Assembly (NCBI GenBank): GCA_030040695.1 | Contig: JASHTE010000062.1 | Location: 1 to 9,038, forward strand | DNA length: 9,038 bases | Origin: Vulcanimicrobiota bacterium | Lineage (GTDB): Bacteria > Vulcanimicrobiota > Vulcanimicrobiia > Vulcanimicrobiales > Vulcanimicrobiaceae | Direction of reading: 5' to 3' | Shown: piece by piece, positions 1-4,765 of the stretch | Numbering within the stretch: position 1 is the stretch's first letter | Layout: each line of letters opens with the position of its first letter | Made by a program: the position numbers and the translations under genes | The notes under the pieces: generated by a model | What the model was told of the DNA's origin: nothing | Seen by the model: the letters and a program-made list of their open reading frames with translations, nothing else | Database searches by the model: none

Positions 1-338
1 GTGACCGTCGTCGTCGTGAGACTCGTCGCACCGGTCGTGTCGCTGTCCGTCAACGTTACCGCGTTCGTGAAGGTCCCGGTGAGCGTCTGTCCCGACGAGT
101 TCTCCGCAGTGAGCGTGAGCGGGATCGTAGTCGGCTGGCCGGCCGTCAGCGTCGTGCCGCCGCTGAGGGTCATGCTTGCGATCGTTCCGGTGGTAGACGT
201 CGACCCTCCGCCACCCGAAGGAGTGACGCCGCCGCCGCCACCACCGCCTCCTCCGCACGCTGCAACGATTGCGCAACACGCGAGAAGCAAAAACAGTATG
301 GTCGTACGCTGCACGATAGTACGTTCGCGTTCGGACAA
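1..338 (-). CDS. Lipoprotein with poly-Gly tether, partial (3' end off window)
   Basis: Reading the minus strand gives an N-terminus with a short charged region, a hydrophobic stretch (ILFLLLACCAIVAA) and then Cys followed by eight glycines. This is a lipobox-like site, so the mature protein is probably lipid-anchored with Cys as residue 1. After the glycine tether comes a Ser/Thr/Gly linker and a Thr-rich segment of beta-sandwich character (SGQTLTGTFTNAVTLTDSD). The gene continues past the left edge. I chose the TTG at 338-336 because AGGA of an AGGAAGG motif (349-343) sits 7 nt upstream. A GTG at 314-312 is an alternative that leaves a shorter signal peptide and has no clear ribosome site. 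It is transcribed divergently from the gene at 421. The function is unknown; a surface or periplasmic adhesin-like or structural role is inference. An open frame on the + strand here is a shadow. Confidence 0.75.
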   Translation of the reverse strand, partial: MSERERTIVQRTTILFLLLACCAIVAACGGGGGGGGGVTPSGGGGSTSTTGTIASMTLSGGTTLTAGQPTTIPLTLTAENSSGQTLTGTFTNAVTLTDSDTTGATSLTTTTV

Positions 339-420
339 ATGGCCTTCCTGGCGGCGGAGGACGAAGGAAACGAGGGCAGGGAGAGCAAGCGTACGCCGGG
401 TTAACCCTCAGGAGGTTGAA
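339..420. promoter_or_regulatory. Divergent intergenic region with GGGTTAACCC palindrome
   Basis: This 82-nt gap separates the leftward lipoprotein gene from the rightward gene at 421 and must carry at least the start signals of both. It contains a leftward AGGAAGG ribosome site (349-343), a perfect 10-bp palindrome GGGTTAACCC (398-407), and a consensus AGGAGG ribosome site (410-415) 5 nt before the ATG at 421. The palindrome lies directly next to the ribosome site, so it could be an operator. I could not identify convincing -35/-10 pairs. Confidence 0.35.
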
Positions 421-786
421 ATGTTCGTGCGTGGACCTTTCGTAACGACTGCGGCGGCAGTTGCCGTGATGCTCGTTAGCGCTGCGCCGCATCCGGCTGC
501 TGCTTCTTCGCCGCAAAGTGCTGCGGCATCAGCGCTCGTGAGCTACGAGCGGTCGCACTATCATAATACGGACGTCGAACATCCCACATGTTACGTCGTT
601 CAGGCGTGGGCGCAGTGTTCGTTCGGAACAGGTCATGGAATGGCCGAAGTCAACGCGTGGCTGCATCTCAAGAACGGCGCGTGGAGTTACCTCGGCTCAG
701 GCGGCGGCGTAACCGACGCGCAGATGCTCGAGAAGCAATACGGCATCCCAGCCTCGATCGCCAAGGAGTTCCAGACCAAGCAATAG
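421..786 (+). CDS. Small exported protein of unknown function
   Basis: This is a 121-residue protein. The start is set by a consensus AGGAGG 5 nt upstream of the ATG; the open frame extends further upstream but only as the shadow of the leftward lipoprotein gene. Residues 1-28 form a signal peptide (FVRG, then an Ala/Val-rich core, then a PHPAAA region suited to signal peptidase cleavage). The mature part is about 90 residues, with two cysteines (57 and 66) that could form a disulfide. Its C-terminal half reads as a strand-rich unit (W-LHLKNGAWSYLGSGGG) followed by a short helical tail. The overall look, a basic exported domain in which W-x-x-x-G precedes a GGG turn and a GIP motif, resembles small secreted proteins of unknown function. 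I do not recognise a named family. The next gene starts 73 nt downstream. Confidence 0.8.
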   Translation: MFVRGPFVTTAAAVAVMLVSAAPHPAAASSPQSAAASALVSYERSHYHNTDVEHPTCYVVQAWAQCSFGTGHGMAEVNAWLHLKNGAWSYLGSGGGVTDAQMLEKQYGIPASIAKEFQTKQ

Positions 787-787
787 G

Positions 788-807
788 CCTGCCATTTTGC
801 TGGCAGG
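788..807 (+). other. Short inverted repeat after the stop codon
   Basis: CCTGCCA (788-794) and TGGCAGG (801-807) form a perfect 7-bp hairpin with a 6-nt loop just after the stop at 786. There is no T-run after the 3' arm, so it is a weak terminator at best. It may instead stabilise the 3' end of the upstream message. Confidence 0.25.
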
Positions 808-859
808 GCTCCTCTCGCGAACCAAGAAACCGACTGGTGCTGCTCTGAGGAGGATGACC

Positions 860-1840
860 ATGCCGCGCTTCATTCTTGGATTACTCATTGCGCTCGCGAT
901 AGCCGGCGCGGTGGTCGACGGGCCAAAGGTGGCTGCCGTCGCGGCGCCGGCGCCGACGCCCGCCGCCTTGCAGTACGAAGAGATCACGCGCTTCGAGTAT
1001 CCGCCCGCGACGCCGATCCCCCCCGGCTCGTTCGATGCGGATCGCTCCGCCATCATGGCATCGGCGTCGACGCCGGCGCCCGCGCATCATGGGCTCTTCG
1101 CCGGCGTGCTGAACAACGTTCAAGGCGAGATGGGCGCGATGCAATCGTTGCAGCACGGCACGCTCGTTCGGTACACGTACTACAACGGCTGGGTACGCGT
1201 CGATAATCTCACAGATCAGACTGCGACGATTACGAAGTGTTCGCTGCGTCAGTACATCACGCTCGACCTCGCGCATCACACGTACACGATCGCAAGCACC
1301 GTGCCGTCGCCCGCGCCCGCTCCAGCGCCGGGCGGCTATCCACAACAGCCAAGCACGGTCAATGAAGCCCCGGGAACGGCCGACATGACGGTGCAGGCGC
1401 AAAGCCAGAATCTCGGACCGAGGACGCTCGAAGGTATCGGAACGCATGGGAGTTCGGCTTCAATTTCAGTCGTGACGACGCACGCGACCGGTTCATGCCG
1501 AAACGGTTCTGTGTCGATGCAGATCGTTGCGTATGTTTCGGGAATCGGCATTCCGCGAGCCTACTGTCCGCTGCCGCGCGTGAGCGGTACGATGCCGCAG
1601 GGTCCGGGAACGATCATCCGCGGCGGATGCAAGCCGACGTTCCACGGCAGCATGGCGGGAGCGTCGCTCGTGATGGGCACTTCGAGCAACCTGGGCATGT
1701 ACCGGCGCGTAACGTACGCGACCGCGCAGACCAACGGCAACAACATGGGCGTCGTGACTGAAGCGGGAAACGTGCGCTGGCTCAACCGAGCCGACGCCGA
1801 CGCGCTCTTCACGATCCCGCCCGGCTTCACGAAGCAGTAG
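860..1840 (+). CDS. Secreted or N-terminally anchored protein, DUF4412-like pattern
   Basis: This is a 326-residue protein. The frame is open from a TTG at 797, but GAGGAGG at 847-853 lies 6 nt before the ATG at 860, and that ATG begins a clean export signal (MPRFILGLLIALAIAGAVV), so 860 is preferred. The second ATG choice, 854, would abut the ribosome site. After the signal come a Pro/Ala linker, a domain around residues 80-147, a Pro/Ala/Gly linker (148-166), and a second domain to the end with three cysteines (213, 236, 257); Cys127 is in the first domain. The stretch around 101-145 (R-x-x-Y-Y-N-G-x-x-R-V-D, then a strand ending T-Y-T-I) together with R-T-L-E-G-I-G-T near 188-195 recalls the layout of DUF4412-type envelope proteins, but this is a weak resemblance by eye. 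Role unknown. It may be co-transcribed with the gene at 421. Confidence 0.8.
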   Translation: MPRFILGLLIALAIAGAVVDGPKVAAVAAPAPTPAALQYEEITRFEYPPATPIPPGSFDADRSAIMASASTPAPAHHGLFAGVLNNVQGEMGAMQSLQHGTLVRYTYYNGWVRVDNLTDQTATITKCSLRQYITLDLAHHTYTIASTVPSPAPAPAPGGYPQQPSTVNEAPGTADMTVQAQSQNLGPRTLEGIGTHGSSASISVVTTHATGSCRNGSVSMQIVAYVSGIGIPRAYCPLPRVSGTMPQGPGTIIRGGCKPTFHGSMAGASLVMGTSSNLGMYRRVTYATAQTNGNNMGVVTEAGNVRWLNRADADALFTIPPGFTKQ

Positions 1841-1876
1841 GCGCACGGCAGGGCGCATAAAACCTAGATCGTTAGC

Positions 1877-1951
1877 GCGCCCGTAGCTCAAACTGGATAG
1901 AGCAGGGGACTCCTAAGCCCAAGGTTGGCGGTTCGATTCCGTCCGGGCGCA
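1877..1951 (+). tRNA. tRNA-Arg (anticodon CCU)
   Basis: A full cloverleaf can be drawn. The acceptor stem GCGCCCG/CGGGCGC is a perfect 7 bp, the D stem is GCTC/GAGC, and the T stem is GGCGG/CCGTC (one G-U) with loop TTCGATT. The anticodon loop is CTCCTAA, so the anticodon CCU reads AGG. Two oddities stand out. In the anticodon stem (GGGGA against GCCCA) only the three middle pairs are Watson-Crick, with G27-A43 and A31-G39 unpaired. The discriminator A is followed by CGA rather than CCA. A second copy of the 3' end with CCA lies 126 bp downstream. It could be a functional tRNA that needs the CCA-adding enzyme, or a decaying one. Confidence 0.8.
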
Positions 1952-1952
1952 C
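1926..1952 (+). repeat. Direct repeat copy 1 (tRNA-Arg T-arm and 3' acceptor)
   Basis: These 27 bp cover the T arm, the 3' acceptor strand, the discriminator base and one following C. They are identical to 2052-2078. The flanking bases differ on both sides, so the repeat boundaries are sharp. Confidence 0.9.
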
Positions 1953-2051
1953 GAAATCGTGGGGACCCGCGTAGCGGGGGCGCGAAGTTGCGGAGCAACG
2001 GAGTGCCTTTTAAATGATTGGGGTCCCCGCGCGCGCGTAGCGCGTGGGGAA
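1953..2051 (+). repeat. 99-nt palindrome-rich insert between tRNA 3'-end copies
   Basis: The insert holds several self-complementary segments. There is a CCCGC-GTA-GCGGG hairpin (1966-1978), a GTTGC-GGA-GCAAC hairpin (1987-1999) and a 10-position hairpin (2024-2033 with 2041-2050, one G-U). A long-range pairing GGGGACCC (1961-1968) with GGGTCCCC (2021-2028) is an alternative to the last hairpin. The word CGCGTAGCG occurs in both the first and last hairpins. No coding frame of merit is seen. This looks like a small palindromic repetitive element or a structured RNA module rather than the remains of a gene. Whether it is dispersed in the genome cannot be told from one window. Confidence 0.6.
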
Positions 2052-2080
2052 TGGCGGTTCGATTCCGTCCGGGCGCACCA
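2052..2080 (+). pseudogene. Duplicated tRNA-Arg 3' end with CCA (direct repeat copy 2)
   Basis: This is the exact second copy of the tRNA T arm and 3' acceptor strand (2052-2078 match 1926-1952), here completed by CCA at 2078-2080. No matching 5' half lies immediately before it. It is therefore a tRNA fragment, most simply the original 3' end displaced by the insert or an att-like duplication. Confidence 0.8.
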
Positions 2081-2083
2081 GGC

Positions 2084-2112
2084 TTGCATCCCCTCAGCCA
2101 GCGTGGTAGGAT
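2084..2112 (+). promoter_or_regulatory. Possible promoter for rpmG region
   Basis: TTGCAT (2084-2089) and TAGGAT (2107-2112) are separated by 17 nt. The spacing is ideal, but the hexamers match sigma-70 consensus at only 3/6 and 4/6. Predicted initiation near 2119 would place the intrinsic terminator at 2122-2145 at the very start of the transcript, which argues for chance or for an attenuating arrangement. Confidence 0.25.
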
Positions 2113-2121
2113 GAGGTCCTG

Positions 2122-2145
2122 AACGGACCGGAGGGGTCCGTTTTT
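2122..2145 (+). terminator. Intrinsic terminator between tRNA-Arg locus and rpmG
   Basis: AACGGACC (2122-2129) pairs perfectly with GGTCCGTT (2135-2142) around a 5-nt GGAGG loop. The 3' arm runs into a T-tract (2141-2145), giving a classic Rho-independent terminator. It sits 42 nt after the downstream tRNA 3'-end copy, so it most likely ends tRNA-Arg transcription. Confidence 0.75.
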
Positions 2146-2169
2146 AATGTCCTTTTTCCGGCGAGCAAG

Positions 2170-2334
2170 GTGGCGAAGAAAGAGAACCGCGTGATGGTCG
2201 TGCTGGCCTGCACTGAGTGCAAGCGCCGCAACTACAACACGCAAAAAAATAAGCAGAAGACGACGGAGCGGCTCGAGCTGAAGAAGTACTGCCGATACTG
2301 CCGCTGCCAGCGCGCCCATCGGGAGACCAGATAG
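2170..2334 (+). CDS. rpmG: 50S ribosomal protein L33
   Basis: This 54-residue protein of the large ribosomal subunit starts with GTG. The N-terminus [16 protein letters not shown] and the C-terminal K-Y-C-R-Y-C-R-C segment match L33. Two CxxC pairs (Cys14/17 and Cys41/44) make this the zinc-binding C+ type, and a further Cys46 follows the second pair. The length is normal for the family. The ribosome site is weak (GAGCAAG directly before the GTG). It sits at its usual place upstream of tRNA-Trp and secE, which supports the call and the unusual start codon. Confidence 0.95.
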   Translation: MAKKENRVMVVLACTECKRRNYNTQKNKQKTTERLELKKYCRYCRCQRAHRETR

Positions 2335-2345
2335 CACAAGGTTAG

Positions 2346-2427
2346 TTTTCGTTCAGGCCTAGGAGCCGAGCGGGTGAGGTGTACCAGGGTACACGAGCCC
2401 CGAAGGCGACAACGGCATGGACGAAAA
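2346..2427 (+). ncRNA. Structured element between rpmG and tRNA-Trp
   Basis: TTTTCGTTCAGGCC (2346-2359) pairs with GGCATGGACGAAAA (2414-2427) over 14 positions, with one G-U and a single G-A mismatch. This closes an 82-nt module. Inside are a GTGTAC-CAGG-GTACAC hairpin (2379-2394) and a flanking GGG/CCC pairing (2372-2374 with 2398-2400). The unpaired strands (TAGGAGCCGAG and GAAGGCGACAAC) are purine-rich, as in folded regulatory RNAs. I do not recognise a known riboswitch class. It could be a tRNA-processing element, a leader for the secE-nusG message, a small RNA, or a dispersed repeat. No ORF or terminator is seen in it. Confidence 0.5.
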
Positions 2428-2431
2428 GTAC

Positions 2432-2507
2432 AGGGCGGTAGCTCAATTGGTAGAGCGGTCGCCTCCAAAGCGACGGGTTGCGGGTTCGAGTCCTGCCCGC
2501 CCTGCCA
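2432..2507 (+). tRNA. tRNA-Trp (anticodon CCA)
   Basis: A full cloverleaf with all stems intact: acceptor AGGGCGG/CCGCCCT, D stem GCTC/GAGC, anticodon stem GTCGC/GCGAC with loop CTCCAAA (anticodon CCA), and T stem GCGGG/CCTGC with loop TTCGAGT. Discriminator G and an encoded CCA end (2505-2507) follow. The position directly before secE-nusG is the widely conserved one for tRNA-Trp. Confidence 0.97.
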
Positions 2508-2537
2508 GACGACAGAGAAGTTTTTGAGAAGCATCAG

Positions 2538-2795
2538 ATGAGCGAACAGAAGAAGAGTGCGATGGGGCGCAGCCTCGCGACCGCCAATCGCCGAGCGGCG
2601 GCGCTCGGCGGCGCCGACTTCTTTCGCGGCGTGATCGCGGAGCTGCGGCGCGTTACCTGGCCGACGCGCGAGGAGTGGATCTCTGCGACACTCTTGACAA
2701 TCGGGCTCGTGGTCGGCATCGGCCTTTTCACGTGGGCCCTCGATCAGGCGTATGGATTCATCTTCACCTGGATTCATCCGGCTCTGGGAGGGTAG
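2538..2795 (+). CDS. secE: Preprotein translocase subunit SecE
   Basis: This 85-residue inner-membrane subunit of the SecYEG translocon clamps SecY. A basic N-terminus (1-25) leads into the conserved amphipathic helix and hallmark ELRRVTWPTREEW (35-47). A single membrane segment (about 48-68) follows, which is the short one-TM form usual outside Enterobacteria. The frame is open upstream through the tRNA-Trp gene, but GAGAAG at 2526-2531 lies 6 nt before the ATG at 2538, fixing this start. The stop is 5 nt before nusG, so the two are co-transcribed and probably translationally coupled. Confidence 0.96.
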   Translation: MSEQKKSAMGRSLATANRRAAALGGADFFRGVIAELRRVTWPTREEWISATLLTIGLVVGIGLFTWALDQAYGFIFTWIHPALGG

Positions 2796-2800
2796 TTACG

Positions 2801-3445
2801 ATGGAGCACATTACGCCGGAAGAGACACCCTTCGGCGATACGTTCGTCGAAGTGCAAGAGCTTGAACCAGAGCGTATCGAGGAAGAGCCTCCTGCCGAGG
2901 CTCCGGCGAAGGACGGACGCAATTGGTTCGTCGTCCATACCTACTCGGGTTACGAAAACAAGGTCAAAGCGAATCTCGAGCGCCGCATCCACTCGATGGG
3001 TATGCAGGACAAGATCTTTCGCGTGCTCGTTCCGATGGAAGACGAAGTCGAGTTCAAAGACGGCAAGCGCAAGATCACGCCGAAGAAGGTCTTCCCCGGC
3101 TACGTGCTGGTCGAGATGATCATGGACGACCAGTCCTGGTTCGTCGTACGCAACACGCAAGGCGTCACCGGATTCGTCGGCAGCCCGGGGCCCGGTGAGA
3201 AGCCGGTCGCGTTGCAAGAGAAAGAAGTGAAGACGATCCTGAAGCAGATGGGCATCGAGGCTCCGAAACTCAAGATCGATTTCAAGAAAGGCGATCGCGT
3301 GAAGGTAACGTCGGGACCGTTCTTCGACTTCACCGGCATCGTCGACGATATTCAGCCGGAGAAGGAGCGCCTGCGCGCGCTCATCTCCATCTTCGGCCGC
3401 GAGACACCGGTCGAGCTCGAATTCTTCCAGGTAGAAAAGGTATAA
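2801..3445 (+). CDS. nusG: Transcription termination/antitermination factor NusG
   Basis: This 214-residue elongation factor binds RNA polymerase and links it to Rho or to ribosomal protein S10. An acidic, Glu/Pro-rich extension of about 40 residues precedes the NGN domain, which starts at NWFVVHTYSGYENKVKANLE (41-60) and includes F-P-G-Y-V-L-V-E. The C-terminal KOW domain (about 161-214) has F-K-K-G-D-R-V and F-T-G-I-V followed by I-F-G-R-E-T-P-V-E-L. The ribosome site GGGAGGG (2786-2792) lies inside the last codons of secE, 8 nt before the ATG. The N-terminal extension is longer than in E. coli NusG, though such extensions are common in other phyla. rplK starts 3 nt after the stop. Confidence 0.97.
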   Translation: MEHITPEETPFGDTFVEVQELEPERIEEEPPAEAPAKDGRNWFVVHTYSGYENKVKANLERRIHSMGMQDKIFRVLVPMEDEVEFKDGKRKITPKKVFPGYVLVEMIMDDQSWFVVRNTQGVTGFVGSPGPGEKPVALQEKEVKTILKQMGIEAPKLKIDFKKGDRVKVTSGPFFDFTGIVDDIQPEKERLRALISIFGRETPVELEFFQVEKV

Positions 3446-3448
3446 CGG

Positions 3449-3874
3449 ATGCCAAAGAAAGTTGTCGGGAAAATCGGTCTGCAGATTCCGGCGGGGAAGG
3501 CGACGCCCGCGCCGCCGATCGGCCCTGCGCTCGGGCCGTACAGCTTGAACATCATGGACTTCTGTAAGCAGTACAACGAGCGTACCGCCTCGCAGGTCGG
3601 GATGATCATCCCCGTTGAGATTACGGTCTACGACGATCGGAGCTTCAGCTTCATCACCAAGACGCCGCCGGCGTCGTTTCTCATCAAGCAAGCACTGAAG
3701 ATCGAGTCGGGGAGCAGCGAGCCGAATCGCAACAAGGTCGGAAAGCTGACGCAGCGGCAGCTCGAGGAGATCGCGAAAGTGAAGATGCCCGATCTCAACG
3801 CGAACGGCATCGAAGCGGCGAAGAAGATCATCGCGGGAACCGCGCGCTCGATGGGTGTCGAGGTGGAGGCCTAG
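3449..3874 (+). CDS. rplK: 50S ribosomal protein L11
   Basis: This 141-residue protein of the L7/L12 stalk base contacts the 23S rRNA GTPase centre and is needed for stringent-factor activation. The N-terminal domain carries the Pro-rich [15 protein letters not shown] loop (15-29). The C-terminal rRNA-binding domain contains [14 protein letters not shown] (71-84) and ends with the usual helix ([20 protein letters not shown]). Residues 30-33 read P-Y-S-L where most L11 proteins have Q-H-G-V before N-I-M-x-F-C. The start follows nusG by 3 nt and the next ATG (rplA) abuts the stop, so this is one transcription unit. Confidence 0.97.
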   Translation: MPKKVVGKIGLQIPAGKATPAPPIGPALGPYSLNIMDFCKQYNERTASQVGMIIPVEITVYDDRSFSFITKTPPASFLIKQALKIESGSSEPNRNKVGKLTQRQLEEIAKVKMPDLNANGIEAAKKIIAGTARSMGVEVEA

Positions 3875-4573
3875 ATGCAACACCACGGCAAGCGCATTCG
3901 CGCGCTCCTCAAAGATTTCGACGACAAGCAGCAGTTTGCGCCGAGCGAAGCGGTGGCACTCGTCAAGAAGCACGCGAACGCGAAATTCAACGAGACCGTT
4001 GAAGCGCACATTCGCCTCGGTATCGATCCGAAGAAGAGCGATCAGAACGTGCGCGGCACCGTGCTCCTACCGCACGGCACGGGTCGTGTCGTTCGGGTCA
4101 TCGCCTTTGCGAAGGGCGACAAGGCGAAAGAGGCCAAAGAGGCCGGCGCCGATCTCGTCGGCGATCAAGACTTGATCGACAAAGTAAAAGGCGGATTCGC
4201 GGATTTCGACGTCGCCGTCGCGACGCCTGACATGATGGCGCAGCTCGGCAAGGAGCTCGGACGCATCCTTGCCACGAAAATGCCGAACCCAAAGGCGGGA
4301 ACCGTCTCGCCGAACATCGGCCCTGCGATTCGTGACATCAGGGCCGGCAAGGTGGAGTTCCGCATCGACAAGGCGGGCATCATTCACACGATCGTCGGCA
4401 AGGCGAGCTTCGAGCAAGAGCAGCTCGTTGAAAACCTGACCACGTTACTCGACGCGATCGTACGAGCGAAACCTCCGGCGGCGAAAGGCAACTACCTGCG
4501 CAGCGTGACGCTCACCTCGACGATGGGTCCCGGCGTCAAGCTCGACCCGAATCGCGTCAAAGCCACGGCTTGA
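3875..4573 (+). CDS. rplA: 50S ribosomal protein L1
   Basis: This 232-residue protein of the ribosomal L1 stalk binds 23S rRNA and helps move deacylated tRNA from the E site. In many bacteria it also represses its own operon. GGAGG at 3865-3869 lies 5 nt before the ATG, which abuts the rplK stop. Family hallmarks include F-N-E-T-V-E (38-43), V-R-G-T-V-L-L-P-H-G-T-G (59-70), MPNPKAGTVSPNI (136-148) and the C-terminal S-T-M-G-P-G-V (215-221). The odd point is at residues 132-136: the usual L-G-P-R-G-L-M-P-N-P is L-A-T-K-M-P-N-P, two residues shorter and lacking both glycines. The TGA stop lies inside the -35 hexamer of the next promoter. Confidence 0.96.
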   Translation: MQHHGKRIRALLKDFDDKQQFAPSEAVALVKKHANAKFNETVEAHIRLGIDPKKSDQNVRGTVLLPHGTGRVVRVIAFAKGDKAKEAKEAGADLVGDQDLIDKVKGGFADFDVAVATPDMMAQLGKELGRILATKMPNPKAGTVSPNIGPAIRDIRAGKVEFRIDKAGIIHTIVGKASFEQEQLVENLTTLLDAIVRAKPPAAKGNYLRSVTLTSTMGPGVKLDPNRVKATA

Positions 4574-4599
4574 CAAACACACTGTATTAATCGTATCGT
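4570..4599 (+). promoter_or_regulatory. Promoter for rplJ-rplL overlapping the rplA stop codon
   Basis: A perfect -35 hexamer TTGACA (4570-4575) contains the rplA TGA stop. A -10 candidate TATCGT (4594-4599, 4/6) follows after an 18-nt spacer in an AT-rich stretch. Initiation would fall near 4606, right at the start of the L10 leader. It lets rplJL be expressed apart from rplKA. Confidence 0.6.
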
Positions 4600-4603
4600 A
4601 GGC

Positions 4604-4745
4604 GAGGCTCCGAAGACCGCAGGCGGCGAGCGCGCCGTAACACCCCTACACGGGAGGCCTGCCGAGGAAGCGCACGAGGCGTGGTGCCGGAGACGGCGCC
4701 TTCAAATGCATGCGCCCCTCGATGAGATCGGAGGGGCGTTTTTAT
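4604..4745 (+). promoter_or_regulatory. L10 leader: autoregulatory mRNA structure upstream of rplJ
   Basis: This long untranslated leader has the features of the L10(L12)n-binding leader known from many bacteria. CCGAAGACCGCAGG (4610-4623) and CCTGCCGAGGAAGC (4658-4671) match the conserved halves that form the protein-binding kink-turn, joined by stem GCAGGC (4619-4624) with GCCTGC (4657-4662). Downstream come a hairpin GGTGCCG-GAGA-CGGCGCC (4683-4700) with a GNRA loop and then the terminator at 4713-4743. GGCGC (4695-4699) can instead pair with GCGCC (4712-4716), which would break both hairpins. The likely logic is attenuation: excess L10/L12 binds the leader and termination is favoured. The motif recognition is from memory; the pairings are read directly. 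Confidence 0.75.
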
Positions 4746-4748
4746 TTT
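4713..4748 (+). terminator. Intrinsic terminator (attenuator) in the rplJ leader
   Basis: CGCCCCTC (4713-4720) pairs perfectly with GAGGGGCG (4731-4738), with inner GAT/ATC pairing, followed by TTTTTATTTT (4739-4748). It lies between the L10 leader and the rplJ ribosome site, so it controls readthrough into rplJL rather than ending an operon. Confidence 0.85.
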
Positions 4749-4765
4749 CGAGGAGCGACGAAGGC

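Noticed and set aside
1..420. Long + strand open frame from the left edge running into the gene at 421
   Set aside because: The minus strand here encodes a convincing lipoprotein start, and the + frame is repetitive Val/Pro codons created by that GC-rich gene. A consensus ribosome site marks the true + start at 421.
881..1447. Minus-strand open frame of 188 codons inside the 860-1840 gene
   Set aside because: Arg-rich shadow without start signals. The + strand frame has a ribosome site, signal peptide and sensible composition.
1841..1876. Promoter for tRNA-Arg in the 36-nt gap after the 860-1840 gene
   Set aside because: There is an AT-rich patch (ATAAAA), but no -35/-10 pair with acceptable spacing could be defined.
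1953..2051. Possible tRNA intron or split tRNA joining 1877-1925 to 2052-2080
   Set aside because: The upstream copy is already a complete tRNA with paired acceptor and T stems. The anticodon loop is uninterrupted, and the insert lacks group I intron features.
1888..2337. Minus-strand open frame of 149 codons across tRNA-Arg, the insert and rpmG
   Set aside because: It is antisense to a tRNA, a tRNA fragment, a terminator and rpmG. The translated text is the familiar artefact produced by antisense tRNA sequence.
2774..4009. Minus-strand open frame of 411 codons opposite nusG-rplK
   Set aside because: It lies wholly antisense to strongly supported genes. Its Arg/Leu/Asp-rich composition is that expected of a codon-bias shadow.
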